A stretch of DNA of 64,000 nt from Glandiceps talaboti (taxonomy: Eukaryota > Hemichordata > Enteropneusta > Spengelidae): assembly GCF_964340395.1 (NCBI RefSeq), contig NC_135556.1, positions 5,557,001 through 5,621,000 of the forward strand, in the 5' to 3' direction. Position numbers and translations under genes: made by a program. The notes below the pieces were generated by a model. It saw nothing but the letters and a program-made list of their open reading frames with translations. It was not told where the DNA came from and ran no database searches. Position 1 is the first letter of the stretch. Every line of letters starts with the position of its first letter. This document shows, one piece after another, positions 38,117 to 49,815 of this stretch.

Positions 38117-38245
38117 TTACACAGATGTGTGTCGGCTGCCTCCGAACCGGACTCGAATGTCACCGCTATTGATAGTGATTATCCAATAAAGGATAAAAAT
38201 AACGAAATTATTAGTGAACCTTCAAATCGGTTTTCAAAGGATTTG
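38117..38245 (+). CDS. Candidate exon resembling the module gene
   Basis: 'cgcgtctgcag' precedes and 'gtgagtta' follows a 129-nt stretch that is open in phase 0 (43 codons). It includes AASEPDSNVTAIDSDYPIKD, then KNNEIISEPSNRFSKDL. The DSDYPIKDKN segment recalls TDDEYPLDKN of exons A. It could belong to a neighbouring paralogous gene downstream of exon D. No phase-compatible partner exon was found. Confidence 0.4.
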
Positions 38246-39391
38246 GTGAGTTAATTCAGAAATATGCTCGTTATTCTCTCGCAAACATCGACGAACTTAC
38301 TTTTTACAATGTAAACGGAAAATGTCAAAAGGTTACAGTTGATGTTGGGTGACCTAAATCAAGTCTGCATACTGTGTTTGCCTACTTCTGAATCACATAC
38401 AACGAGTATCTTGTCTTTTAATCGAAGTAATAATTAAAACAATGTGTACAATGAAATAAATCCCGACCAACCTACCCTATTTTATGAAGTCATGTTATTA
38501 GAAACAAACATTTTATTTTTATTTTTGCCTAAATGAACGTTATGAAATTCATTTTAAACACATTCTGATCTATTTTTAGTTTTCATTTTCTATGTAATAA
38601 ATTTAACATCATAACATTCAAGTTTTGGTTATCCCTTAATAACATCCACTTTACAAGTGCAAATACTGGAAAACTATAAATGTGTTATCCACGGTTTTAG
38701 AAATGCTGCTCATATCAAAAAATTGTAAGACAATAAAAACACAAAATTATAGATCAAAAGGGGTTGCTTGAAGATTTTGGCCATTAGAGTGTGTGTGTGT
38801 GTGTGTGTGTGTGATGAATATATTCATTCAAGTGTAGTAAAAGCTTCGCTTAGCTTCAAAAAAATGTTCAGGTCTTATATTGATGCTCAAAACCGATGTC
38901 ATTGGTTGTTTATTTTTAGCATGGTATAGAAATAAAACAGTTGATTCAATGAAAAATCCCGTCTGTTCTCGTTTCCTTTGTAAGTACTTATTGGACACGC
39001 GGTGACATAATTCATTTTTGCTGTCTATTGTGCTGGGATGTGGACGAGATAGAGATGTCCGTCTTAAACGAATTGCCACCAATTGTTCTCCGAGATTCTG
39101 AAAAGGGGCAGCGGGCCTAGGTCACTTATCAAATATCATACATATAGTTTATTATTTAGCTGTATTGCTACCGATATTATTGGATTGATATGCGCATGTG
39201 GTAAACGATCAGACATATCTGCTTCTTAAAAAGCTAACAATTGCACAAGTGTTCCTGTATGGACAGAAGTATCAAACCATCAACAGGATTTTCTTCTGAG
39301 TTTATAAATTGTTCTTCAAGTTTGTCATGATATTGCCGTTTTGCGGTTTTATTTGCATTTTCGATATCATACCGTTATTTGTTGTTTGCAG
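38246..39391. other. No gene recognised; short (GT)n at 38791-38812
   Basis: AT-rich sequence. The only clear feature is a 22-bp GT repeat. Open frames here show no family signal. Confidence 0.5.
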
Positions 39392-39501
39392 ATACGTCGT
39401 CTGATTTGAAGGCTAACGACTTAGCTTTAAGTCTTGAACGGACATTCTTATATACACCTCAGATAGGACATTCGCAGCTATTACTTACTAATACATACTA
39501 A
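39392..39501 (+). CDS. Candidate terminal exon, unknown
   Basis: Acceptor 'ttgtttgcag' precedes a phase-1 open frame reading TSSDLKANDLALSLERTFLY and ending at TAA 39499-39501. Its phase does not match the phase-0 donor at 38245, so the two cannot be joined directly. Confidence 0.25.
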
Positions 39502-40366
39502 TGTAACACCCTATGTATAATAACACAAAGCCAGTGTACTCATTTGTTTCAAACATCTTGGAACATTTGTGTGATAACTTTTTTTAATGTTTGAAAACAT
39601 GCCAACCCATTCTGATTTTTACCCATGCAATATGTTTTAGTGTTGTTAAATATATGCAGTTTCTTAGTTGCTGGATGACTTTATCTCGGTATTTCGATTT
39701 AAAAAAAAAACAATTTGATCATGGCTTCCTTCTTGAAAAATCAATGTGAAACAACATAAACTAAGTCTGTGTTTGCAACTCAATGCATTGCAAACAGCAA
39801 GCAAAAGGTGTAAAAAGTTTGTAAAATTGCATGTAAGCAGTGTCATGGGCATTCTCCATTATCACATACATGTGCATACCCATAGCTATGAAATAAAAAT
39901 TCATCAGAATGGCTTTACAGAGATGACGGACAGATGGCGCATCGTTTGTTTCTACATGGTCTTGACCCTGCTGGTTCTTTTCTGAATGTTCTGAGGTGCT
40001 TGCTGTGTACTTGTTGCGAGCCAATATCTCTTCCTTTTCCCCAGGCTACCATGAGTGGATATTTGCATGCATCTATGTGATTTTAATATGTAGAGTGCGC
40101 ATGTTGTCGATGAGTATTTTGGTATATCCGGTAATATGCTACTGTACATGTATGTGATTGGGAAGGTGATACCGTCGGTCTTTATTTTTGTTTGTTCTGC
40201 TGTCGTGTATTAGGTTTTGTCGATCAAATTTATCCACTTTCTTTATCTGTGTGTTGATGTGTGTTTCTTTGTATCCTCATTCTTTAAGTCTTCTGGTTAT
40301 GTTTTCTTTCTGTTTTTTTGTAATACTGGGGTTTTGAGCATATGGTCTTCAGGATTACAGCTAAAG

Positions 40367-40391
<25 letters not shown>
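39502..40391. other. No gene recognised; (AT)n at 40365-40394
   Basis: AT-rich spacer ending in a short AT dinucleotide tract that abuts the hairpin at 40392. Frames here lack recognisable motifs. Confidence 0.5.
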
Positions 40392-40397
<6 letters not shown>

Positions 40398-40550
40398 TTG
40401 GTAGTACTGGAACTCTTTCTTGGTTGTAACTCGGAGTTTCACGCATTGTGCGATCATCAGACAACTCAACATCTGAGTTGTCTGATGATCGCACAATGTG
40501 TGAAACTCCGAGTTACAACCAAGAAAGAGTTCCAGTACTACCAAAACTAT
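40392..40550. repeat. Near-perfect inverted repeat, 77-bp arms and 5-nt loop
   Basis: Arms 40392-40468 and 40474-40550 are complementary at 76 of 77 positions (one G/A mismatch near the middle), with loop ACATC. The transcript of either strand would form a long hairpin. ORFs on both strands across it are mirror images of each other. It may be a recently formed snap-back element or a hairpin RNA source. Confidence 0.9.
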
Positions 40551-40611
40551 TACGCTCTGCCACTGCGGTATAGAGCATTGTATTAGCAGATTGATGCTCA
40601 CCGAGTTATAT

Positions 40612-41170
40612 ATATATAAAGGCTTTCGACAGTGTTTGCCGGACAGGTTTATTTCAAAAAATTAAAAAATATGGTGTAAATGGTAAAATGCTATGACCTG
40701 ATTACTAAGTCTATGTATGACAGTGTATAGAACTGTGTTAAAACTGATGTTGGTCTTACCAGGAACTTTCAATCATTTGTTGGCGTTAAACAACGATGTA
40801 ACTTAAGTCCACCTTTATTCAATATCTTTTAAAATGATCTACCGTCTCTTTTTTATTTGAACGATAGCCCTGTGAAACTTACAACTCTGTCTCTGAATTT
40901 CTTTTTATATGCTGATGACCTATTATTGTTGCCTGACACTACATGTAAAGTTGGGTTGCAAAGTTGCGTGGATAATTTACATCTTTTTTGTACAAAAAAG
41001 TGAAAATTAATCATTAATGTTAGGAAAAACAAAATCAATGTATTCAATAAAGGAAATATATTAAAGATGCGAAATTTTATTTTGATAATATTAGCCTTGA
41101 CATTGTAAGAGAATACTGCTATCCTCGATATCATCATTTCTGCTAATGGTAAATTTAATCAAAATTTACA
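40612..41170 (+). pseudogene. Fossil LINE reverse transcriptase fragment
   Basis: Translated across frames, the DNA gives KAFDSV, KIKKYGVNG, FQSFVGVKQRCNLSPPLFNI, LYADDLLLL and VDNLHLFC in the correct order for a LINE RT palm domain. Multiple stops and frameshifts are present. The active-site YADD is intact. It belongs to a different lineage from the 853-4490 element (YADD rather than FADD). Confidence 0.75.
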
Positions 41171-41214
41171 GCTTTAGTAACGGCATGCGAGTTTTATGAA
41201 GAATTATCTCTCCT

Positions 41215-41365
41215 ATAAAGGACAACGCAGTCGATATATAGTTAAGGGAATGTGTGTGTGTCTGCCATACAGAGAGATTGACTGACTGATGGCCGACTGA
41301 CCAACCAACACAGACATATACAGACAAGTCGGTTGGTTGGTTGGTTGGTCGGTAGATAGGTAGAC
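41215..41365. repeat. GACT/GGTT simple-repeat patch
   Basis: GACT-like repeats near 41279-41305 and GGTT repeats near 41330-41350 are partly complementary ('gaccaaccaac' against 'gttggttggtc'). This is the counterpart of the GACA tracts at 62174-62428. Confidence 0.6.
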
Positions 41366-41479
41366 GGACACAGAGAGTCCATTTAAGTTGTCAGAAATAT
41401 CAGGTCTTCACAATATAAAACAAAATAGCTATACTTTTCAAATCACAATAACTGAATGACAGAATTTTGTATTGTATCA

Positions 41480-42640
41480 TTATCAATATCGTACTAACCC
41501 ATACTATTTAGAAGTTCTCTTGTATTGTCACCATCAGTAATTAAAATAGTATTTATACTGTCAATATCTTGACATCATAATATAAATGACACACATATAC
41601 AAGCGTTGTACATGTCATTTACTGTGGTTTATCATACATTATCAGTCATACGTTATAACTGTCATTTGTGATTGACTGGTGGTTTAGGTTACTTTGAATA
41701 GAAAGTGAAAGTAGATATTTCCGAAGAATCAATTCAAGACCAACAAGAGTATGGCATTAATCAAAACAGTCTTTACTCAAAATTGTACACACGATTGTTA
41801 TGGTTCATTCAATGCAGGTCATCAAAGTCAAATATGACACTGACTATGAATGGCCACAATCAATTAAACCAAGGTTACAGTAGATATTAATATTTAAAAT
41901 GAAATTATACATTTATTACATTTCTACAGAAAAGGTGACCTTCGACGGCCTATTCAACAAAATGTGCAACTAACAAAAGATGTATTTCTATGCGTAACTA
42001 TAGAAACGCCGGACCTTTAAAAGAACTGTTTATTAAAGTTGACGTCGATACATAGGTGTTAATCAATGTATTTGATCTTTGTGTATTTTATCTGTCGTGA
42101 GCGACTATTTGAATTGACCACACAAGCTTGTCAAATAATAACGTGTCTAGACGAACTCATGGATTTATATTTGGTTAGATTCATATTTATTCAAATGATC
42201 GTAATATGATCTCTATTTTACTTTACGATCATGTAAGAAGAAATGTAAGTGTGTAAATCCGAGATTATAATAAAACGGTCATTATTCGGCTGGACGCGTT
42301 ATTGTTTGACAAGCTTATGTCGCCACATAGATGCTAAGATAAAATACACAAAAAGGATAAAACAAGTAATTCACTCAATAAGTCTCATTAAAACAAAGAT
42401 TACATTTAAAGTCGAAAGGCTATAAAACAGCCATTGTTCGTCGTCCAGACAAGCTTCACGTAGTCAAAATATAGTCGCTAAGATACATTGCATTGAAATG
42501 AAATACGTTAATGTATTTATAATTCACTCCATACGTCTCATTATCCCTTTTAACGTCTTGATATATGCACCCTTATATCAATACTCTTAATGAAACAGTA
42601 TTAGTTTCCATAATACAATAATATGTAAACAATGTGGTTT
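41480..42640 (+). repeat. Segment paralogous to 62430-63470
   Basis: It is diverged and collinear with the right-hand segment. Shared stretches include 'agcgttgta', 'actaacaaaagatgt', 'tatcaatactcttaatgaaa' and 'gtttaggttacttt'. Here it flanks the GPCR gene on its 3' side. The open frame at 41705 shows no family signal. Confidence 0.7.
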
Positions 42641-44031
42641 TATAGCTAACAGAACGACTTTATTTTGTTTTTCTACTTGCAAGAAAATAATATAGTTCAA
42701 GTTCAAGTTTATAACCCCCCAAAAATATTTTAACGTGCAAAAAGCTTGTTATTTTAAATTTCGTACACAAATCTGGTAACACGTGTAATCTCAAGTAGAC
42801 ACAAGTAATCAAACTATTTGCGTTTTTCTATTTGAAAAAAAAAAACAATATATATGAAGCTACATAGCCCAAGCACGGTTCATAACAAATAAAAGCTGAA
42901 ATAACATGCAAACAATAAATGCGTAAAATGTTTGTTATTATGTGTCCAGTAAACAAACTTGGTAAATAATCACGTGTTATCACAAGCAGACACATGTTTA
43001 TATCACTCTATGTATGCATGGTCACATTTCAATGTATATGAGGGAAGCAACATATGCATTAGCAGAGAGCTTATTTAGAAATCAATTTTTGGGTACAACA
43101 TCAAACATTTCACATGGTCTATGTTGTTTCCTATTGTTTATTTTTCAGTAGAAAAATGTATTACATAGTTTATCAATTCCAAAATTATACATAAGCTTAC
43201 CCTATTTCACATCCATTCGGCCATTTTTCAACAACAGCAGTAGACATGTTAGCTGTCAGAGGACTATATACTACTGTTTGAAATGCCGACTGAATATTTT
43301 GACAAAACTATTAGTTTTCTCATAATGATTGTGAATTGGTGCGTCGAGGTTCGAGAGCTTTAAGTTTGAAACGAAGCAGCGGTTGTGTGAACAATTCTTA
43401 TGTGAACAATTCTTAGCATAAGATGTCTCCCATCTCCCCCGAAATGTCCAAGCGAATCTGTAGACAACAGTTAAGTAAATGAACTGAAATATTGTGGTTA
43501 CAAGGTACCGGTCGAGTGTATAAGTAGCGCTCATGTTAACACTTTTAAATTTGCAGGTAACATCATATAAGACACAAACAGGGTGTTGCATAACGTATTT
43601 CTTATTGCTCTCATTTGTTCAAGACTGACACTAAACAGTGAGTTACACATGTAATTCTATAATTTACTGAAAATTATGGTTACATAAACCTATCATCCAT
43701 AAATGTTCCAATTGCCATGGAATGTCATCTCCTAGCATTCTTCCCTCGTGGAAATGTAATGGAATAGGAGGTACGCTTTATATAATGTAAGTCTGTTTTC
43801 ATTGATATTCAATGATACTCGAATACATTTACTGAAGGCTAAATGTCATACATATTAATTCGAAGACGAGTATCAAATTCAGGTACTTTACACAATGAGA
43901 ACATAATAAATGACTTTGACTGCACTAATTTGTCTGAACGTCTCCTAAACTATCAATGTCAATTTGAAGTTTAAGTTTATGTATATGTATTGATACAATT
44001 ACGATTATCTATTTTTCCCTTCAACATGAAT
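42641..44031. other. GPCR 3' flank, no gene recognised
   Basis: AT-rich sequence. The 106-codon minus-strand frame at 43271 has no motif I recognise. The immediate 3' flank of the GPCR (from 44031 leftward) is homologous to sequence after the GPCR remnants at 49815 and 55115. Confidence 0.45.
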
Positions 44032-45231
44032 CTACACAAATATTACCACATTTTCATTCTCTGTTTTCAAAGATTTTAAAGTTGTTTTAAGTTCAGTCAG
44101 CTCAATTTCTAAAGCAATAACCTTTTCTAATATTTTGGTTTGGATTTCTAAGTGATCTCTAAATTTGTCAAAATCAATGTTATCGACATCACGTGGCTCG
44201 TTTCTATGTGACCACTGTCTCCTAGTTTTCGTTACTGGGTCAACAACGCTAACTGTGGTTCGATTTGATGTTTGCTTTCTGCGACAGAAGATCGCTATGA
44301 AACCAGTTCGGAATGGACGACACCAAACCGCGTAAATGAATGGATTGAGACAAACGTTACAGGCCGCAAAAATTCTTGTGAAGTCGTAAAATTTGTTGTT
44401 GTAGTTAATTTGATAGCCAAAATTTGCAATGAGGAATAGAAACTGGTTTGGCGCCCAACATATTCCAAAACCTAAGCAGACGATCAGAAACATTTTCACC
44501 ACTTTCTTTCTAGCTTTAATGGTTAGGTTAGAAGATGTTGCGTCGCAATTCTGTGAAGAGCGCCGAAGGACCATGAATATTCTGCCATACGCTAGAAGGA
44601 GGAGTAACAGCGGGATGAAATAAGTAGCGAAGAAAAGTCCGATGCCTGCGAAGGTTTGATACCATTCTCCGAATGGCCACTTGTATCTGCACGTCTGTTG
44701 CTCAGCATCGTACGAATTGTTGTATACGCAGAAACTCTGCATTATGAATGCTGACAGCCAAACAACGATGATGATCAAAGATGCTGATGGCTTCCTCCTT
44801 TGAGTGTTGTAAGAAAGTGGGTGAACTATCGCAAAGTACCGTTCAACTGTGATGGCCAAAAGACTGTATGTAGAAGCAACTAAACTGACCCACAGGAATG
44901 TTGCCTTGAACGTCCGACAGTATATCTCCCCTAGTATGCCAGACGGAATCGGGAAAAAACCTCGAAGAGTTCGAGGAATTAGAAATACTGACGATATGAA
45001 GTCAGCAACTGCTAAAGACACGGTTAGCTTGTACGTCAGTTGACTACGAAGAGACTGTCGTCCTAACATGACAACGATTACTACAAAGTTACTCAAGATG
45101 CCAACGATAGCAATGATGATTTCAGTGGTCTGGACATAGCTCCATTGTGGACCTGTTCCCGGGTAGGATGTTGAGGAGGTGTTGTTACCAGATGTGTAGG
45201 ATCCATTGGATGTATTCATTTTTAACACCAC
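44032..45231 (-). CDS. Class A (rhodopsin-family) GPCR, neuropeptide-receptor-like, single exon
   Basis: This is a 399-residue seven-helix plasma-membrane receptor. Residues 1-34 form an extracellular tail with Asn-glycosylation sequons (N6, N9, N16/N17). TM1 contains GILSNFV (N48). TM2 has LAVAD (D77). C105 and C181 can form the conserved disulfide. ERY at 130-132 replaces DRY at the end of TM3. P207 is in TM5, CWAP at 258-261 in TM6 and NPFIY at 296-300 in TM7. The pattern fits peptide-type receptors of the galanin/QRFP/neuropeptide-FF kind; the ligand cannot be named. After TM7 a basic segment leads to residues 358-392, a Leu/Ile heptad-like predicted coiled coil (LEIQTKILEKVIALEIEL), which is unusual. 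The start could be M1 or M5. No lesions are seen, and decayed copies of its 3' end lie at 49.5 and 54.9 kb. Confidence 0.93.
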   Translation of the reverse strand: MVLKMNTSNGSYTSGNNTSSTSYPGTGPQWSYVQTTEIIIAIVGILSNFVVIVVMLGRQSLRSQLTYKLTVSLAVADFISSVFLIPRTLRGFFPIPSGILGEIYCRTFKATFLWVSLVASTYSLLAITVERYFAIVHPLSYNTQRRKPSASLIIIVVWLSAFIMQSFCVYNNSYDAEQQTCRYKWPFGEWYQTFAGIGLFFATYFIPLLLLLLAYGRIFMVLRRSSQNCDATSSNLTIKARKKVVKMFLIVCLGFGICWAPNQFLFLIANFGYQINYNNKFYDFTRIFAACNVCLNPFIYAVWCRPFRTGFIAIFCRRKQTSNRTTVSVVDPVTKTRRQWSHRNEPRDVDNIDFDKFRDHLEIQTKILEKVIALEIELTELKTTLKSLKTENENVVIFV

Positions 45232-45700
45232 ACAACAGCTTGCTATTTAACATTATGTACTTGTAACATTGCCGACTTTTGTATTTATGGATAAGGCCAA
45301 AGCAATGAAATGTTACGTTATGCATCCGTACTAGCGAAGGATTGGACTAGACCACCATGAAAGTATACATTATGGGTAAGCAAATAAATTTTTTCCGATA
45401 ACGTGACTTCAGAAAATAGGATAGGTGGGTAGGTCGGTGAACACAAGTATGTGATTCAGAAGTAGACGAACGCAGTAAGCAGACTGTACTGTTATAGCCT
45501 GAGACAGAAAAGACATGGTTTCTCTCTGGATTGTGATTTTTACCAAAAGTAACCAGGCAAGAACATTGTCATACTTTTGCCTTATTTCATGAAAAACTGT
45601 TTAGGTCGGCGGCTTAATCTATGGTCGGTTGGCATAGGGTATTAGGAAACACACTTTTTTATTTGGCCTAATATGCTAAGTTTTTTTATAGCTCGCGCAG
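45232..45700. other. GPCR 5' flank, paralogous to 58680-58985
   Basis: Shared stretches such as 'ccgataac' plus 'tcagaaaatag' and 'aggaaacac' plus 'ttttttattt' recur in order at 58697 and 58955. This suggests another GPCR-type unit once lay left of 58.68 kb. Confidence 0.5.
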
Positions 45701-45714
45701 CGGCTCAATGACTA

Positions 45715-45830
45715 GTACGCATGCGCGTCGTATATACTATGCGAAAAAAAATTGGTGGTTCTCCCAGGCATGCATTGCGGCGCGCAGTGACTACGCATGC
45801 GCCTTCCATATACTACGTGCATTCTCCACG
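45715..45830. promoter_or_regulatory. CpG-containing patch with two ACGCATGCGC motifs
   Basis: ACGCATGCGC occurs near 45717 and again near 45793, in a region richer in CG than its surroundings. GCATGCGC resembles the NRF1 site typical of animal promoters. It lies about 500 bp upstream of the GPCR start, so it might be its promoter. No TATA box or initiator was identified. Confidence 0.3.
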
Positions 45831-46717
45831 CGCTACCGTATCATCGTATAGCATAGGCGACATAACAACATCACCATGCATTGCAATATTGTAACAGTAG
45901 GCCTGTTGGCACGATTATCGTAACATTGTAACGAGCTCGAGCATCGAGGCATCACTGTACCTCAAGGAGAAATTGTTACACTATTTGGAAGTTTGATGCA
46001 CGGCGGTACATGATACCGGCGGACCATTGATGACATAGCGCAGTTTAATTTTCGGGTTGTGGAAGTGTGGTTTTGACATTTATATTGTCGATAATTGATT
46101 TGTTTACATGTTCTAAAAAGAATAACTAATTTCCTATATTTGTTGGTACAGTAACATTCCTAAATCATCGAGTTGAATTGAGAAATCATGATGTTCGGCA
46201 ACATGTCAACAAAACATTTGTCCAAAGACCAACGTACGTTGGTAGAGGGTCTATGATAAGTTGGCTGATTGAAAATGAACAATATTAATCTAATGCATGT
46301 AATGGCTATGATGGTTTTTGAAACCAACAACTGCATAGAGTGTTGACTTTCTTTACTTCTCGTCCATGTCAGAGAATTATATGTCATTCAATAAAATAAA
46401 TTTTGATGGTCAATACCCTGGAAAATGACCCAAATCAAGTGTATCAACCCTGACCCAGGCAGCCGGTCACAAATGAATCTACCCTGCGCGAGCTTATGGG
46501 CTTTGCCTAGGGTAAAAGGTTTACGGTACCATCATTTTCTAGTCGTACAACTTGCAAGAAATATTTACGGACCTAATAATGTACTTGTTTGTGGCAGCTA
46601 TGACTTTCATAGAAAACAAAAGCAGAGTGAAATTAAGAATCGGAAGACAACAGCGATCATAGGACAGATAAATGTTATATACACAAGGATGATTAACATA
46701 AAAAGATTGCTTGGGGC

Positions 46718-48633
46718 CAGAGTGCGAAATTAACGCCGGTCCTTGGGCCTGAGACCAACAGATATCCGTTCGGACCGAAACTTTTTCAGAATTATAACAA
46801 CTTATCGGTCCTTATGACCGATTGAAATTTGGAGTATATAATAACATTTATTCAAAGATAGATCCAATTTCACCTCCATGAATCTGATCTTGTATTACCT
46901 ATTTTACTCTCGACATCTCGTTCAAGTCAAGCGATACAGTACAGAGCTAGCTCGCTATGTGTTGTTGTCAATGTTGATATCATGTCTAGATATGACGTAG
47001 CATACAGCATTCACTTTATAAAATTATGTTAGCAAACACATGATTGGCTGAATTTCTCTAATTATTCGTGTCTTGACTAATCTGAACGTCTTAGACATTC
47101 AGACTCATTTTACGCATTCAGCGCATGCGTCTATTTTCCGCCATATAGTAATCACTGTTGTAAAGTTTACTGTTCGAAGTGTATGAAACTTTTAACGTGT
47201 TTGAGACAGTTCCACGTTGTATTTATAAAGTATGTGGCGATATTTAGAAGGCGGCAATGAGCTTCCGGAGAAGAAGATGAAACAGACACTGTTTTTTAAA
47301 GGCTGGTATTAAAGCCGGTAAATGTTAGCGGGTTTCCCGATCGATTTACCGGAGTTCCCCATGTGTGTGGCCATGACCAAACAAACTGACGAAACACATA
47401 TAAACTACTCTATGGCGGTTTAACTAATAAAGAAGGCAGGTACACTTCGTAAGATATCTTCAGTACAATAAAAATGTAAAAAACAAAATGCGTAGTCTGA
47501 TTGCTTTCAATTTGATGCATATGGTAATGTATGTCCTGTATGTTGTAATCAACGTATAAACTTAGAAATGTTGCATTTTTGTTGCCTTTGTTGTATCTTG
47601 GAAAAATACTGCATCATGCCAAACACGGGTACATAGTGGATGGCACATTACAGTACAGTTACCATATCACGTTCCAACGTCAAAAAAACTCGCACTGTAA
47701 GACATGATTAGCCATAGTTCTCTTCAAAATGGTCAGATTTCTTACACAAACAGTCAGAGACGATACTCAAAACACGGGTAGGGTATGCGGGTATTGCTTC
47801 ATGGGCCGGGGTGGGCTTCAGTGCGTATTTGTAAAGACTGAAGGAAGACGCAGCCGCCCCGTGTCACTGTGTGGATGGAAATTGAAATAAAGCGAATACA
47901 CAGTTTTCAAGAGGGATAGTTATGCGATACAACTTTCTGCTATGATGAATTTGTGGTCTAAGTTCGCTAAGGTTGGGAAAGCTACATTAGCTGTTGACAC
48001 AGACGATGAATCTGACTTTGGATTGTGTGATTCAGAATTTAGTGAATCGTACAGTGAGGAAGGAGAGGACTGTGAGCTATTAGAGATTGCAGATAATGTA
48101 GATTTATTGATTCATTCATTCACCCATATTATCTGCAATCTATGGATATGTATTTCTATGGTGGAATGAATACATTCAGTCTCAGGCCACTATAGTCTAT
48201 AGGAACAGATTATGCGAGAATGAATATTCATAGTCTCTGGGTTCATAGTTACAAATGAAAATCTCTACTCAAGGAGTAAAAAAGTATTTGGTTGTGAATC
48301 CAAAATTTACTTCCAAGTTTACTTCCAAGTTGTATTTTTTGACTCTGTGAGTGGAAATTTTCAATTGTAAGAACAGATTGGTGAAATAATAGTGGATAGT
48401 AAACAATTCGTTGTACTCTCTTTTACTTTAGTATATCTAAAGATATGTTGTATCATATTCAAGTTCAAAATCATTTGATCTCTAAGTGGGGGTGGGGGTT
48501 GATGTAGATACAGGTCGTGAACGTGAACTGCATTGAATATGGACCCTGCAGCAGTTTTCCTTAAGGACCAGCAGTATTTGCTACATGTCGGTCCTTATGA
48601 CCAGTAGTCATTTTCCCTTAAGTTCACACACTG
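46718..48633. mobile_element. Non-autonomous hAT-type DNA transposon (1.9 kb)
   Basis: The termini CAGAGTGCGAAATTAACG and the complement of the right end, CAGTGTGTGAACTTAAGG, match at 14 of 18 positions. The element is flanked by CTTGGGGC (46710-46717) and CTTGGGAC (48634-48641), an 8-bp duplication with one later change. Copy 2 has a single CTTGGGGC (53912-53919), the empty site. The 8-bp duplication and CAG ends are typical of hAT. No transposase frame remains. Confidence 0.85.
47942..48169 (+). pseudogene. Acidic ORF inside the hAT element
   Basis: A 75-codon frame includes DTDDESDFGLCDSEFSESY and EEGEDCELLEIADN. The acidic stretch could be a remnant of the element's protein. The rest, from about 48105, is ordinary sequence. 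No transposase motif is seen. Confidence 0.25.
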
Positions 48634-49381
48634 CTTGGGACATTTCTAATTTTTTTCCAAAGTGACCCATACGTTTACCATAGACTTTTCTTAGTTTGGC
48701 TTTATTCAAATTTTACAACAATTGTTCCCTTTATTGATTGTAGTAATTGCACTAGTATAGTGTTCTGACGCGTTCATACATGTACTGAGTGGCTTGCCAT
48801 GACAATTTGATAGTGCAAATCAAGCCTGGTTTGACAATATAAATGAAATATATAATACAATTAAATGGAACAAAAAATTAAAACATACATTCCATTATAC
48901 ATCTTTATAATTGAATAAAATTATTATGAAAACGAGTATTGCACTTACTTTTTTTGTCAATTTATTTTAAATGTAATACAGCAAATATGCATGTATGGAA
49001 TTTTGTTTCTTGTGTAATACGACACTGCTCATATGAAATCATTCAAAATATACTGGATGATACAAAACATAGCATTTTCGTGTTCTGGATTTAAAAAGTT
49101 AGGCAGGCTGTTCAATAGCTTGGTGCTTGTTACCACGACAACCAAATGCATGAATAGGCTGCAATTAAATTACCACAGGGTAAAAGACGAATAATTAATT
49201 TTGTTCTCGCGATTTTCCAGATTTCAAATATTATTTTCATATTTTCTCTATATTTGAAATATAATTTTAGATATTGAAATAATAAATATTGTATCCTTTG
49301 ACTGTTTTTCCCTATTTCCTACAGTTATCTCTGTCTTATCAGAGTTTACCAGCTTTGCATTATTAGTAGATTGCTCGTCCT

Positions 49382-49515
49382 AGAACAAACTCACGGACTA
49401 ATTACAGTGAGTGTAAACATTTACTGATCCGATCTAATGTGTACTTCAATTAGTGGGATTAGTTAATGTTTACACTCAATATATTAATTGGGCAATTAGC
49501 TCGTGAGTTTGTTCT
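49382..49515. mobile_element. Small MITE abutting the GPCR remnant (copy 1)
   Basis: AGAACAAACTCACG (49382-49395) is the exact complement of 49502-49515, with further inverted similarity inside ('gagtgtaaacatt' against 'aatgtttacactc'). The copy at 54653-54806 has an expanded TATTAA stretch. Confidence 0.7.
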
Positions 49516-49539
49516 GTACTGTTTGTCTCAATCCATGCA

Positions 49540-49815
49540 TTTACGTGTGTCATCCATTCTGAACTATCTTCATAGCGATCTTCTTTCTGTGGCGGAAAAC
49601 AAACAGCAAACCGAACCGCCGTTGAACCTGTACCAAAAAGCAATAAGAGGGTGATCACAGGGAAACGAGCCACGTGATGTCGATAACAGAGATTTTGACA
49701 AATTTAGAGATCACTTAGAAATCCCAAATATTAGAAAAGATTATTGCTCTAGAAACTGAGCTGATAATGAACTGGTCTTAAAACATCCTTAACGTCTATG
49801 AAAACAGAACTAAAA
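49540..49815 (+). pseudogene. Decayed GPCR 3' end, copy 1
   Basis: This is homologous to the reverse complement of the GPCR from just after TM7 to past its stop. Corresponding segments include 'ttcatagcgatcttct', 'gaaacgagccacgtgatgtc' and 'aaatttagagatcactt'. It has frameshifts and stops and lacks all transmembrane helices. Its orientation is opposite to the intact gene, and homology continues into the 3' flank. The MITE at 49382-49515 marks its upstream limit. Confidence 0.8.

Noticed and set aside
40284-40601. 105-codon minus-strand ORF and its plus-strand partner
   Set aside because: Both are produced by the 77-bp-arm palindrome plus the AT repeat.
44429-45043. Plus-strand ORFs opposite the GPCR
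   Set aside because: They are antisense shadows of the receptor coding sequence.
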